Shown: piece after piece, positions 1-8,807 of the stretch | Layout of the letters: the number at the start of each line of letters is the position of its first letter | How positions within the stretch are numbered: position 1 is the first letter of the stretch | From: Gracilibacillus timonensis | GTDB lineage: Bacteria > Bacillota > Bacilli > Bacillales > Amphibacillaceae | Direction: 5' to 3' | Assembly: GCF_900086715.1 (NCBI RefSeq) | Contig: NZ_FLKH01000012.1 | Span: 186,001 to 250,000 of the forward strand | Length of the DNA stretch: 64,000 bases | Notes under the pieces: model-generated | Database searches by the model: none | Told to the model about the DNA's origin: nothing | What the model saw: only the letters and a program-made list of their open reading frames with translations | Made by a program: the position numbers and the translations under genes

Positions 1-79
1 TTTCTGGCTGCTGTTGAATTTCTGTTGCTGTATGAAGCGCTTGTTTGTTTTGTAATTCTTCGTTTGTCATGTTAAACAT
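1..79 (-). CDS. AgaS-type SIS-domain sugar isomerase/deaminase, 5' end only
   Basis: Only the first 26 codons lie in the window; the gene continues beyond the left edge. The reverse-strand start ATG at 79 follows a perfect AGGAGG (87-92) with 7-nt spacing. The N-terminus (MFNMTNEELQNKQALHT) is nearly the same as that of the complete SIS protein at 16542 (MFHITNEELQSKQALHT), so the two are paralogues. By that homology it belongs to the AgaS group, which converts galactosamine-6-phosphate to tagatose-6-phosphate plus ammonia. It is preceded by the same palindromic operator as the paralogue. Function is inferred from the paralogue because no catalytic part is visible. Confidence 0.75.
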   Translation of the reverse strand, partial: MFNMTNEELQNKQALHTATEIQQQPE

Positions 80-111
80 TCTAGATCCTCCTGTAATTAA
101 TTAATTCTTTA

Positions 112-135
112 AGTGGTTATGTCGTTATAACCAGT
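112..135. promoter_or_regulatory. GntR-type operator upstream of the truncated agaS paralogue
   Basis: A 24-bp near-palindrome (half-sites GTGGTTAT and ATAACCAGT) lies 20 bp upstream of the AGGAGG of the left-edge gene. Read on the minus strand it differs by one base from the operator at 16487-16510. The core resembles the NagR/YvoA class of GntR-UTRA operators. The best candidate binder is the GntR regulator encoded next to it. Confidence 0.7.
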
Positions 136-166
136 TGGTGTAAATAAGAAGCCCTTGTTAAATGGG

Positions 167-883
167 CTAGGTTAATTCTACCGTGTAATTGAATTTATCA
201 CCGGGTGTCACGCTAACGGTATACTCAATCAGCTGATCATTATGATAAGCAAGTCTTTTTACTAACATAGCAGGAGAACCTGCTGTTAATTGAAGATAAT
301 CTGCCTCTTCCTTGCGCAAGCTGCTGGCAGAGAAATGTTCCACAGCTTTGGTGACATGGATTTGGTATTCTTGCCGAAAAATTTCGTACATAGGCCGTTC
401 GTTTAAATCATTTTTGGTGAGACCAGGAAATGTTTCCTTGGGCAAATACGAGGTTTCGTAGATGAGAGGCTCCTGATCAGCGAGCCGCAATCTGACAATT
501 TGAAAGACTTCATCCAAAGCCGTTACATTCATTTTATGGGCCAATCGTTCATCCAAGGCAATTTCCTGGAAAGAAAGGACTTGCGTTGTTGGCGTTTTTC
601 CTAATTTTTTCATTTCATCGGTGAAACTATATAGCTTAATCAATTTTTGATGATAACTAACGGGAGATACAAAAGTTCCCTTACCGTGTAGTTTATAGAT
701 ATAGCCTTCGCGTTCTAACTCCTGCAAGGCGCTTCTCACTGTAATTCGGCTTAAGTTGTAGATTTCGCATAATTCCCTTTCGGATGGCAACTTTTGATCG
801 ACTTGAAGTTCTTTATTGTCCATTTTAAGGATAAGCTCATCCATCAATTGCAGGTATAAAGGCACTTTGCTTGCTTTATCCAA
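167..883 (-). CDS. GntR family transcriptional regulator with UTRA domain (NagR/YvoA-like)
   Basis: The protein has 238 residues, the usual length for the HutC/NagR branch. An N-terminal winged HTH spans about residues 5-75 (SERELCEIYNLSRITVRSAL, then the LHGKGTFV wing), followed by a UTRA effector domain at about 95-235. The start is TTG at 883, with GGAGG 7-8 nt upstream on the minus strand. Homologues sense phosphorylated amino sugars and repress amino-sugar uptake genes. The operator-like sequence at 931-949 in its own promoter, and related sites before both agaS paralogues, make it the likely local repressor of GalNAc or galacto-N-biose use. The effector is unknown; GalNAc-6-P, GalN-6-P or GlcNAc-6-P are candidates. 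Confidence 0.88.
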   Translation of the reverse strand: MDKASKVPLYLQLMDELILKMDNKELQVDQKLPSERELCEIYNLSRITVRSALQELEREGYIYKLHGKGTFVSPVSYHQKLIKLYSFTDEMKKLGKTPTTQVLSFQEIALDERLAHKMNVTALDEVFQIVRLRLADQEPLIYETSYLPKETFPGLTKNDLNERPMYEIFRQEYQIHVTKAVEHFSASSLRKEEADYLQLTAGSPAMLVKRLAYHNDQLIEYTVSVTPGDKFNYTVELT

Positions 884-930
884 TTATCTTCCTCCTTTCC
901 CAAACGAAAATGTGTCAGTAGTATATCAGA

Positions 931-949
931 TTGGTTATGACCAGTTGGG
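931..949. promoter_or_regulatory. Operator-like palindrome in the GntR gene promoter
   Basis: This stretch contains TGGTTATGACCA followed by GTTGG, aligning with the CTGGTTATAACCAG core found at 112-135 and 16485-16512. It lies about 50 bp upstream of the regulator's TTG start. A TATACT hexamer for the reverse strand (within 919-926) sits just beside it. This fits autoregulation by the GntR protein. Confidence 0.6.
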
Positions 950-1054
950 TAAAGTATAATAGATCTTGTTCTTTCTGTAAAGCTACAATGATAAAAATAA
1001 TCCACTTGTCTCTATTGTCATCAAGCTCGACTTAGTTCACACAATATGGCAATC

Positions 1055-1900
1055 TTATTTTGTTGTTTCATGTTTACGTGCTTTTTTTCGGTAAGCAGAG
1101 GGAGTAAAACTCGTTTCCCTTTTAAAAGTCTGTGAGAAAAAGGAAAGAGAAGAAAAACCGTTGATTTCGGCAATTTCTGCGATAGAATAATCGGTTGTTT
1201 CTAATAGATTCTTAGCATCCTTGATACGAACATTGTTTAAGTACTCTATTGGAGAGACACCCATATCTTTCTTGAATGCATGTGAAAGATAGTATTTGTT
1301 GCTATGCCCTGCTTTTGCCAGCCTATCCAATGTAATATCCTCGCGAAAGTTTTTATCTAAATAGTGCTTTACAAAACTTGTTAATTTGCTTAATTCCTTC
1401 GTATTATTTTGTTCGATGGTGATTGTGGGTTCACGCCATAATTTGATAACTAGAATTTCAATAATATTTTGACAAATAACTTCGTACTCTTCTTTGCTTT
1501 GCTGCACTTCTTCCAATAGTTTATTTAAGTAAAATAAAATATCTTCACGTTCCCCCTCATATCGATACAAACCAATCGGTTCATTGTTTTCTTCCGTTAG
1601 CCAGAAGGAAAGTCCCTCAATTCCCAAGGCAATATACTCTAACGAATCTTGTGCGTTTGAGCGTTCTGTATGTTCAATATGTGGGTTAATAATTACTAAA
1701 TCATTTTGCTGGACCGGTACATCATAATCAGGAAGTACAAACGCTCCTTTTCCTTTGGTAATATAAAACAGCTCAGTGAAATGGTGCGTATGTGAAGTGC
1801 TATGCCATCCCTTATCATACGTTGAACGTGTGACATACAAGAGCTTAAACGATATTTCTTTTGTAAGTATTTTGTTCATTTTATACATTTCATAAGACAT
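1055..1900 (-). CDS. AraC family regulator with N-terminal cupin domain
   Basis: An N-terminal cupin/AraC-binding domain (about residues 20-115, with HTHHFTELFYITKG) is joined to a C-terminal pair of HTH motifs (about 175-280, ending ISFTPSAYRKKAR-like). This layout is typical of sugar-responsive activators. I place the start at 1900 (MSYEMYKMNK), because an AGGTG lies 6 nt before it; an upstream in-frame ATG at 1918 has no visible ribosome binding site. It is transcribed divergently from the ABC transporter operon at 2229 and is the natural candidate to activate it. The inducer is not visible in the sequence. Confidence 0.85.
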   Translation of the reverse strand: MSYEMYKMNKILTKEISFKLLYVTRSTYDKGWHSTSHTHHFTELFYITKGKGAFVLPDYDVPVQQNDLVIINPHIEHTERSNAQDSLEYIALGIEGLSFWLTEENNEPIGLYRYEGEREDILFYLNKLLEEVQQSKEEYEVICQNIIEILVIKLWREPTITIEQNNTKELSKLTSFVKHYLDKNFREDITLDRLAKAGHSNKYYLSHAFKKDMGVSPIEYLNNVRIKDAKNLLETTDYSIAEIAEINGFSSLSFFSQTFKRETSFTPSAYRKKARKHETTK

Positions 1901-1918
1901 TTTATTCACCTGCTCCAT

Positions 1919-2228
1919 TTTGTCTAAGATTTAATTAAATCTATTTTACGGAGGGATAAAATAAAAATCAAATCAGGTTGTTTAAAAGAACGGTTAAATC
2001 AATGGTGTTACGCAGAAAATGATCGTTACTATTCAAGCCAAAGAAATGTCATTCCTTTTTGATGATGATGTTGATAGTAATTGAAATCGCTATTTAATAG
2101 GATTTTTAACTCCAGTTTATCCACTGTAAAACAAGATTACTAAAAAAAACAACAATATTTCGATTGAGAAAGCGTTTTAAAAATCGATAGAATGAAATTG
2201 TAATAACCAACCAAAGGAGGCAACCGGA
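1919..2228. promoter_or_regulatory. Divergent regulatory region between araC-type gene and ABC operon
   Basis: No gene is seen in these 310 bp. At 2166-2180 there is a weak catabolite-responsive-element-like sequence (GAGAAAGCGTTTTAA). At 2199-2208 there is TGTAATAACC, resembling half of the operator found elsewhere in the locus. A strong AAAGGAGG precedes the start at 2229. An AraC-protein site is expected here, but I could not single out a convincing direct repeat. Confidence 0.4.
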
Positions 2229-3575
2229 ATGAAATTAAAAAGTTTATTGTTTATAGGATTTATGATGATCGTTATTTTTACATTAGTTGCTTGTAGTGGG
2301 GAAAGCGATGATGAGGGTGAAGAAAATACTGGCGGATCAGATGAAGATGTTACATTACATTTAGCAGCTTTGGAATCTGCTTATGGCGCTGAAATGTGGG
2401 ATAACATTATTGAAGATTATGAGGCAATGAATGAAAACGTTACCGTTGAATTAACGATTGAACAGAACTTGGAAGAGGTTGTTCGTCCGCAAATGCAAGC
2501 TGGCAATTACCCAGATGTCTTTTTGTTAGCTACGGATCGTGAAGAGGCGCTGACCGAGACACTTATTAAAGATAATGGATTGGAAAACATTACAGATGTC
2601 TTAGATAAAACAGTGCCTGGCGAAGAGGTGACAGTTGCTGACAAATTACTGGACGGATTTGCAGATACATTAGCAACTAACCCTTATGGAGATGGTGAAA
2701 TGTATTTAGCACCAATGTTCTATAGTCCTTCAGGCATGTTTTATAATGCTGGTTTATTAGAGGAACAAGGCTGGGAAGTTCCTGAAACATGGGATGATAT
2801 GTGGGCCTTAGGTGATGAGGCTGCTAATGAAGATTTACCACTCTTCACTTATCCAGTTGCGGGCTATTTTGATACCTTTATCGGTTCGATGTTATATGCG
2901 TCAGGTGGACCAGAATTCTTTCATTCGGTGATGACATATGAAGAAGGAATTTGGGAGACAGAAGAAGCCGAACGTGTGCTACAAACCATCGAACAATTAG
3001 CAGAGTATACACATCCAAATACTGTAGCTAATGCTAATCCGAATGATTTTACAAGAAACCAGCAATTAATCCTAGACAATGAAGCCTTATTTATGCCTAA
3101 TGGAACATGGGTTGTTGGTGAGATGGAGGAAGCACCAAGAGCTGATAACTTTGAATGGGGCATGACTTCTGTTCCAGCATTTGAAAGTGGTGAGGGAGAT
3201 CGTTATGCCTTTACATTCTTCGAGCAAATGTGGATTCCTGCAGAAGCAGAAAACAAAGAGGCAGCAAAAGATTTTATTGCCTACATGTATTCTGATGAAG
3301 CGGCAGATACATTCCTTGAAGCTGGAGCGGTACAGCCAATCGAAGATATTACAGATAAATTAGAAGGAAATATGCTGGAATACTACAGCGTTTATGATGA
3401 AGGAGTGCTTCCTGCCATGGGAACCTTTGCTTCGACAAACCCTGTACCAGGTGTAAGTATAAGTGAAGCCCTGTATGAAAATGTCGATAATGTAGTCAAT
3501 GGTCAAATGACTTATCAAGAGTGGCAAGCAGCTATTCAAGAGGCATCGGATCAATTGAGACCTGAAATGAACTAG
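2229..3575 (+). CDS. ABC transporter sugar-binding lipoprotein (SBP family 1)
   Basis: The 448-residue protein has a short signal peptide and a lipobox (TLVAC, Cys22), so it should be a lipid-anchored extracellular solute-binding protein. The mature part has the family 1 pattern: an N-terminal lobe with VTLHLAALES, and FTFFEQMWIPAEA near the hinge. It is first in an operon with two permeases and a GH112 phosphorylase. That context, like the bifidobacterial GNB/LNB transporter, suggests the ligand is galacto-N-biose or lacto-N-biose. The ligand is inferred from context and cannot be read from the sequence. A hairpin follows the gene, which would allow higher expression of the binding protein than of the permeases. 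Confidence 0.88.
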   Translation: MKLKSLLFIGFMMIVIFTLVACSGESDDEGEENTGGSDEDVTLHLAALESAYGAEMWDNIIEDYEAMNENVTVELTIEQNLEEVVRPQMQAGNYPDVFLLATDREEALTETLIKDNGLENITDVLDKTVPGEEVTVADKLLDGFADTLATNPYGDGEMYLAPMFYSPSGMFYNAGLLEEQGWEVPETWDDMWALGDEAANEDLPLFTYPVAGYFDTFIGSMLYASGGPEFFHSVMTYEEGIWETEEAERVLQTIEQLAEYTHPNTVANANPNDFTRNQQLILDNEALFMPNGTWVVGEMEEAPRADNFEWGMTSVPAFESGEGDRYAFTFFEQMWIPAEAENKEAAKDFIAYMYSDEAADTFLEAGAVQPIEDITDKLEGNMLEYYSVYDEGVLPAMGTFASTNPVPGVSISEALYENVDNVVNGQMTYQEWQAAIQEASDQLRPEMN

Positions 3576-3591
3576 GTGGGGAATGATTTCA

Positions 3592-3634
3592 AAACGATAC
3601 GGCGAGTTCTATTCATAGACTCGCTGTATCGTTT
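3592..3634 (+). terminator. Intra-operon hairpin (attenuator or mRNA-stabilising stem)
   Basis: A 16-bp nearly perfect stem (AAACGATACGGCGAGT pairing with ACTCGCTGTATCGTTT) and an 11-nt loop lie between the binding-protein and permease genes. No long T run follows, so partial termination or protection of the upstream mRNA 3' end is more likely than full termination. Confidence 0.7.
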
Positions 3635-3691
3635 CATCCAGATTAGCAAAGGTTTATATGGAAGCAGTGTCTTTCAAGAGAGGTGAGCAAC

Positions 3692-4582
3692 TTGAGTAAA
3701 AAAATGTCTAGAAACATTTTCATTGCGGTCTGTGTTTTACCTGCAGTGTTGTTATTTATATTGTTTATGGTAGTACCAACATTTGAAGTGTTTAGAATGT
3801 CACTTTATCGCTGGGGGGGTCTTTCTAGTTCTCAGGAGTTTGTTGGTTTCGATAATTTTCGAATTTTATGGAATGATATGAATTTTATTCAGTCGTTCCA
3901 AAACTCGATTTTATTAATTGTACTTGTTGCCCTTGTTACCTTGTTCTTTGCCTTATTTTTTGCAGCGATATTGACAAGAGAACAATTAAAAGGCGGCAAT
4001 TTCTTTCGGGTTATCTTTTATATACCAAATATTCTGTCCATTGTTGTTATTGCAGGTATATTCTCGGCGGTGTATAACCCGGATAATGGTCTTTTGAACA
4101 GTGTCTTAGGGGTGTTTCAGTTAGAAAGCTGGCAGCAAATGTGGTTGGGAAATCAGGATATTGTTATTTATAGTGTGGCAGGGGCATTAGTCTGGCAGGC
4201 AATTGGTTATTATATGGTGATGTATATGTCGAGTATGGCGAGCGTACCACCTAGTTTTTATGAAGCGGCTTCTTTAGAAGGTGCCAGTCAAATAAAGCAG
4301 TTCACCAGTATTACGCTCCCATTGATCTGGAATAATATCCGTACGACATTAGCCTTTTATATTATTAGTACCATAAATCTCAGTTTCTTATTGGTAAGGG
4401 CGATGACTGGAGGAGGACCAGGCGGATCAACAGAAGTCTTCCTTTCCTACATGTATGATCAAGCGTACGGCAATTCAACGTATGGTTATGGAATGGCGAT
4501 TGGTGTGGTAGTGTTTACCTTCTCATTCATACTTGCGGCGATTGTTAGTCGAATTACCAAAAGAACGGTATTAGAGTATTAA
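3692..4582 (+). CDS. ABC transporter permease (MalF/UgpA type)
   Basis: A polytopic membrane protein of about 296 residues with roughly six hydrophobic segments and the ABC-permease EAA motif (YEAASLEGASQIKQF) that docks onto the ATPase. I choose TTG at 3692: an AGAGGTG sequence ends 6-7 nt upstream. The GTG at 3683 overlaps that ribosome binding site, and the ATG at 3704 is a weaker alternative. With the next gene it forms the heterodimeric channel of the carbohydrate importer. No ATPase gene occurs in the window, so a shared MsmX-type ATPase encoded elsewhere probably energises it, as is common in Firmicutes. Confidence 0.88.
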   Translation: MSKKMSRNIFIAVCVLPAVLLFILFMVVPTFEVFRMSLYRWGGLSSSQEFVGFDNFRILWNDMNFIQSFQNSILLIVLVALVTLFFALFFAAILTREQLKGGNFFRVIFYIPNILSIVVIAGIFSAVYNPDNGLLNSVLGVFQLESWQQMWLGNQDIVIYSVAGALVWQAIGYYMVMYMSSMASVPPSFYEAASLEGASQIKQFTSITLPLIWNNIRTTLAFYIISTINLSFLLVRAMTGGGPGGSTEVFLSYMYDQAYGNSTYGYGMAIGVVVFTFSFILAAIVSRITKRTVLEY

Positions 4583-4595
4583 GGGGGTGTAGTAA

Positions 4596-5477
4596 TTGAA
4601 AAAATCGAAACGAATAAGCACAACGACACTATTTAAAGTATTTATTTATGTGGCATTAGTGAGTTTGGCTGTCTCCATCATTGTTCCTGTAGGCTGGGTG
4701 TTTATGGCCTCTATCAAAGAAAACCAAGAATTTTATGGAAATCCGTGGACATTACCAGATGGTTTTCATTTTCAAAACTTTGCAGAGGCATTTATCGAGG
4801 CACAAATGGGACAATATCTCTTAAACTCTATCATTGTGACTGTACTGGCTCTACTTTTCTTACTGGTGTTGGCCTTGCCAGCAGCTTATGTACTGTCACG
4901 ATTCAAATTCTTTGGAAGTAATTTGCTAAATGGTTTTATTAAGGCTGGTCTATTTATTAATGTCAGCTATATTGCAGTACCCATCTTTTTATTACTACTT
5001 GGCTGGGACAATGTATTACAAGATATCATCGGGCAAAATTTTTTTCTAGATAACCGGGCGATTTTGGCATTAATTTATGCTTCCACAGCATTACCGTTTA
5101 CGATCTTTTTGTTATCCAGTTATTTTGAGACTTTACCATCTGACTTTGAGGAAGCGGCGAATATTGATGGAGCAGGTTATTTTCGGACGATGTTTTCCGT
5201 CATGCTGCCAATGGCTATGCCAAGTATTGTGATCGTTATTCTCTTTAACTTCCTACTGTTTTGGAACGAATATCTATTGGCACTTACGATCATGCCTGGG
5301 GATAACAAGACATTGCCAGTAGGGCTTCTTAATCTACTAGCTGCAGAACGAGCGGCTGTCAATTATGGTCCGATGTATGCTGGTATGGTTATTGTCATGC
5401 TACCGACATTAATTTTATACATCATTGTACAGAAGCGTTTAACAGAAGGCATGACTGTTGGCGGAGTGAAAGGATAG
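4596..5477 (+). CDS. ABC transporter permease (MalG/UgpE type)
   Basis: The second permease subunit has 293 residues with about six membrane segments and an EAA loop (FEEAANIDGAGYFRTMF). The TTG start at 4596 has GGGGGTG with 6-nt spacing, and the gene follows the first permease after 13 bp, so translation is probably coupled. The C-terminus VQKRLTEGMTVGGVKG is the classic ending of MalG-type permeases for oligosaccharides. It partners the permease at 3692 and the lipoprotein at 2229. Confidence 0.9.
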   Translation: MKKSKRISTTTLFKVFIYVALVSLAVSIIVPVGWVFMASIKENQEFYGNPWTLPDGFHFQNFAEAFIEAQMGQYLLNSIIVTVLALLFLLVLALPAAYVLSRFKFFGSNLLNGFIKAGLFINVSYIAVPIFLLLLGWDNVLQDIIGQNFFLDNRAILALIYASTALPFTIFLLSSYFETLPSDFEEAANIDGAGYFRTMFSVMLPMAMPSIVIVILFNFLLFWNEYLLALTIMPGDNKTLPVGLLNLLAAERAAVNYGPMYAGMVIVMLPTLILYIIVQKRLTEGMTVGGVKG

Positions 5478-5486
5478 GTGATAGAA

Positions 5487-7658
5487 ATGAAGAAATCAAC
5501 CGGGCGTATTACACTCCCCATTGAAGAAAATTTTTTAGAAGAAACGAAGGAATTAATGGAGCGATGGGGTGCCGATGCCTTACGAGATAGTGACGGTACC
5601 AAAATGGAAGAAGCTATTAAACAACTACATGCAAAAATATATACTACTTATTTTGTTGCTCGAGGAAATAATGAATTCGCTGAGCAGCACTTGGAGGAAA
5701 CACAACAAATTTATCTTATGTCCTCTTTCCATGTAGCAACGGAATCGGTCTTGGAAATAGATTTTATGGCTGGTTATTTTGAGGAGCAAATCGAACCAGA
5801 TTACCGGCATGACCCCAAAAAATGGTGGGAAGTGATGGATCGAACAACCGGAGAGATCATTGATACAAGCCACTGGTCCATCGATAAAGAAAGAAATAAA
5901 TTAGTACTCCATGACGCAGAACCATGGCATGAATATACGGTTTCCTACCTGGCTTATATGAAATGGGACCCGACGCACATGTATAATCATATGACGAATA
6001 ATTGGGGAGATAAACCGCATGAGATTCCGTTCGATGCTCGCCAGCCTTATTCGAATCAATTTATCAAAGACTATTTAAGAGAATGGCTTCGAGAGAATTC
6101 AGATACCGATGTTGTCCGTTTTACGACTTTTTTCTATCATTTTACGCTTGTGTTTAATCATGTAGGACAGGAAAAATTTGTAGATTGGTTTGGATATGGA
6201 GCGAGTGTTTCGGTTGCAGCACTAGAAGCTTTTGAAGAAGAAAAAGGATATAAGCTTCGTCCAGAGGATCTAGTGGATCAAGGCTATTACAATTCACCAT
6301 TTCGAGTACCATCTAACGCTTATTTGGATTATATTGATTTTATCCAGAAATTTGTCGCACGCGAAGTAAAAGAGTTAGTAGATATTGTACATGATTACGA
6401 CAAAGAAGCAATGATGTTTTTGGGGGATAATTGGATTGGGACAGAGCCGTATGGTTCCTATTTCAAAGAAACGGGTATCGATGCGGTTGTAGGCAGTGTA
6501 GGGGATGGAACCACGTTGCGTCTTATTTCAGACATTCCACATGTACGCTATACGGAAGGTCGCTTTCTTCCTTATTTCTTTCCAGATACCTTTTATGAGG
6601 GGAATGACCCTGTCGTAGAGGCAAATGAGAATTGGCTGACAGCTAGGAGAGCTTTAATGCGAAAGCCAGTAGATCGAATTGGTTATGGTGGTTACCCAAG
6701 CTTACCTTATCAGTTTCCGGACTTTATTGATTACGTGGAAAAGGTAACCGATGAATTTCGCGATATCTATCATACGATAGCAGAAGCAAAGCCATACACT
6801 GGCGTAAAAGTTGCGATTTTGAATGCTTGGGGCAAGTTACGCACCTGGCAGACACACATTGTAGCGCATGGAAAATATTATCAACAGACTTACTCTTATT
6901 ATGGAATAGTGGAGGCATTAAGCGGTGCTTCGGTAGATGTAGAATTTATTAGTTTTGATGATATATTGGAAAAAGGTGTTCCGACAGATATTGATGTAAT
7001 AATTAACGCCGGTGATGCAGGTACGGCTTTTTCAGGAGGGGATAAGTGGAGGAATCAAACATTGGTGTCTCTCCTAAGAGAATGGGTATACCATGGCGGC
7101 GGTTTGATTGGAGTCGGAGAACCATCGGCAGTTCATCACCAAGGTCGTTACTTCCAATTAGCCAATGTGCTTGGTGTGGATAAGGAATTAGGATTTAGTT
7201 TATCTACCAATAAATATGTCACCGAAGAAACCAATAGTCACTTTCTAACCAAGGACTTGACTCGCTATGACTACGGAGAAGGGAGCAATAATATCTATGC
7301 CTTAAATGATGATACGGAGATTATTGCCTATCATAATGGCAGTGTCCAGTTATCCAGTACATTCTTTGGTAGGGGAAGAGGAGTCTATATGGCTGGACTG
7401 CCGTATAGTCACGAAAATACAAGATTGTTAATGCGTGCCCTGTTTTATGCAGCTGGTAAAGAAGGTGAATTCACAAAATGGTTGGCATCTAATATTCATT
7501 GTGAGGTACATGCTTATCCTAGTATTGGAAAATATGCGATCGTGAATAATGCAAACAGTCTTCAGCAAACAGAGGTTTATGATGGTGATGGCCATGTAGA
7601 TACATTAACGATACAACCAAGTGATATTATTTGGAAGGAGATGCGGGATAATGGATAA
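5487..7658 (+). CDS. gnpA: 1,3-beta-galactosyl-N-acetylhexosamine phosphorylase (GH112)
   Basis: The protein is about 723 residues long and lacks a signal peptide, as expected for cytoplasmic GH112. The start (MKKSTGRITLPIEENF) aligns with the bifidobacterial lacto-N-biose phosphorylase N-terminus. An AGGTG 6 nt before ATG 5487 favours it over GTG 5478. Asp314 in FLGDNWIGTEP matches the family's proposed general acid; a beta/alpha barrel is followed by a glutaminase-like region (DVIINAGDAGTAFSGG). GH112 enzymes split Gal-beta-1,3-GalNAc or Gal-beta-1,3-GlcNAc with phosphate to Gal-1-P plus the N-acetylhexosamine. The nearby GH101 favours galacto-N-biose. A galactosyl-rhamnose phosphorylase of the same family is less likely here. 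Confidence 0.92.
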   Translation: MKKSTGRITLPIEENFLEETKELMERWGADALRDSDGTKMEEAIKQLHAKIYTTYFVARGNNEFAEQHLEETQQIYLMSSFHVATESVLEIDFMAGYFEEQIEPDYRHDPKKWWEVMDRTTGEIIDTSHWSIDKERNKLVLHDAEPWHEYTVSYLAYMKWDPTHMYNHMTNNWGDKPHEIPFDARQPYSNQFIKDYLREWLRENSDTDVVRFTTFFYHFTLVFNHVGQEKFVDWFGYGASVSVAALEAFEEEKGYKLRPEDLVDQGYYNSPFRVPSNAYLDYIDFIQKFVAREVKELVDIVHDYDKEAMMFLGDNWIGTEPYGSYFKETGIDAVVGSVGDGTTLRLISDIPHVRYTEGRFLPYFFPDTFYEGNDPVVEANENWLTARRALMRKPVDRIGYGGYPSLPYQFPDFIDYVEKVTDEFRDIYHTIAEAKPYTGVKVAILNAWGKLRTWQTHIVAHGKYYQQTYSYYGIVEALSGASVDVEFISFDDILEKGVPTDIDVIINAGDAGTAFSGGDKWRNQTLVSLLREWVYHGGGLIGVGEPSAVHHQGRYFQLANVLGVDKELGFSLSTNKYVTEETNSHFLTKDLTRYDYGEGSNNIYALNDDTEIIAYHNGSVQLSSTFFGRGRGVYMAGLPYSHENTRLLMRALFYAAGKEGEFTKWLASNIHCEVHAYPSIGKYAIVNNANSLQQTEVYDGDGHVDTLTIQPSDIIWKEMRDNG

Positions 7659-7815
7659 AGGGTTCCGTGTTTTAAAAATAATCTTTTTTCTATTCTGTAT
7701 GTTTTTGATTATTTATGGTCAGCAAACAGTAGGGAAAATTTATTTATTATATCAATTGATTGGTCTTGCTGGTTTGTTGTTCTTGTTATGGAACTATAAT
7801 CGAAAGTTTATATAA
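7651..7815 (+). CDS. Small membrane protein overlapping gnpA
   Basis: This 54-residue protein (MDKGFRVLKIIFFLF...) overlaps the last 8 bases of gnpA and has a GGAAGGAG sequence about 10 nt upstream. It has two hydrophobic segments (about residues 8-22 and 27-45) joined by a short GQQTVGK turn, and ends in a basic tail. I do not recognise a characterised family with certainty; it may belong to one of the small DUF families found beside sugar phosphorylase genes. Its position between transporter/phosphorylase and kinase suggests a role with the ABC importer, but this is inference only. Confidence 0.65.
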   Translation: MDKGFRVLKIIFFLFCMFLIIYGQQTVGKIYLLYQLIGLAGLLFLLWNYNRKFI

Positions 7816-7859
7816 TTCATGAAGTTGGAAGTTGTGATGGAAGCAGGAGGAAGATAACG

Positions 7860-8768
7860 ATGAAATATGCTATTGGTCTAGATATTGGAGGGACCAAGAT
7901 TGCCAGTGGTCTCCTCAATCAAAATGGAGATGTTATTCAACAGGAAACCGTTAGCAGTGCTCCCTCTGATAGTGAGAAGATGTTTAACCAAGTGGTGCAG
8001 TGTATAGAGAATTTATTGGGTCATTCAAGTATCCCTATATACGATATTCATAGTCTAGGGGCTGGCATTCCTGGGAAAGTAGATCGGGAAAAAGGAGTTG
8101 CAGTTTTTCAAAATAACTTACCATGGCGGAATTTCCCTTTTGTTCAGCGAATACGTGAAGTTTTTGATGTGAGTCATATAACGATCGATAATGATGTGCA
8201 TATGGCGGCCTTTGCCGAGTGGAAAAAAGCTCAGCTAAAACCAGATGAATTATTCGTTTACATGACAATAAGCACCGGAATCTCGACAGCCATTATTCAA
8301 AATGGGGAGTTTATCAGAGGGGCCGGATTTGCTGGTGAAGCAGGATTAGTACCAGTTTACACAGAGTTTCCTGCGAAAGAATTACATCGTTTAGAAATGA
8401 TTGCTTCTGGCCCTGCTATTGCAAGATATGCGAACGATTTATATGGAAGAAATGATTTAACTGCAAAAGAAGTGTTTCGACTATTTTATGATGGGGAGGA
8501 AATGTCACAAAGGTTGATAGATGACATGGTTGCCGGTCTTACTCAAGGAATTTATACAATGAATAGTTTGTTAGATCCCCATAAAATAGTGTTCGGCGGT
8601 AGTGTGATTTCCTGCAATCCGGTTTTATTACCAATGATGAAAGCAAAATTAAAAAAATGGCTTCTTGCTGAACAGGCCCATATATTGGAGCGAATGGAAG
8701 TAAGCCATATGGGTAATGAGCAAGGTATCATTGGTGCTGGACTTCGGGCACTAGAAACAAGTTCATAG
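7860..8768 (+). CDS. ROK family sugar kinase
   Basis: A 302-residue ROK protein with the ATP-binding motif DIGGTKIASGLL near the start and the substrate region IDNDVHMAAFAEW. GGAGG precedes the ATG by 9 nt. The zinc-binding motif CxCGxxGCxE usual in ROK proteins is absent: the corresponding region reads AGEAGLVPVYTEFP. In this operon the obvious need is phosphorylation of the GalNAc or GlcNAc freed by GH112, so an N-acetylhexosamine kinase is the best guess. A gluco- or allokinase-like specificity cannot be ruled out. Confidence 0.82.
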   Translation: MKYAIGLDIGGTKIASGLLNQNGDVIQQETVSSAPSDSEKMFNQVVQCIENLLGHSSIPIYDIHSLGAGIPGKVDREKGVAVFQNNLPWRNFPFVQRIREVFDVSHITIDNDVHMAAFAEWKKAQLKPDELFVYMTISTGISTAIIQNGEFIRGAGFAGEAGLVPVYTEFPAKELHRLEMIASGPAIARYANDLYGRNDLTAKEVFRLFYDGEEMSQRLIDDMVAGLTQGIYTMNSLLDPHKIVFGGSVISCNPVLLPMMKAKLKKWLLAEQAHILERMEVSHMGNEQGIIGAGLRALETSS

Positions 8769-8807
8769 TGGTCTATCTAATCTACTATATACGGAAGGTG
8801 ATCTGAA

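Noticed and set aside
5487-7658. GH112 as a galactosyl-rhamnose phosphorylase
   Set aside because: The family includes that activity, but adjacent GH101, sulfatase and GalNAc PTS favour galacto-N-biose; no rhamnose genes are nearby.
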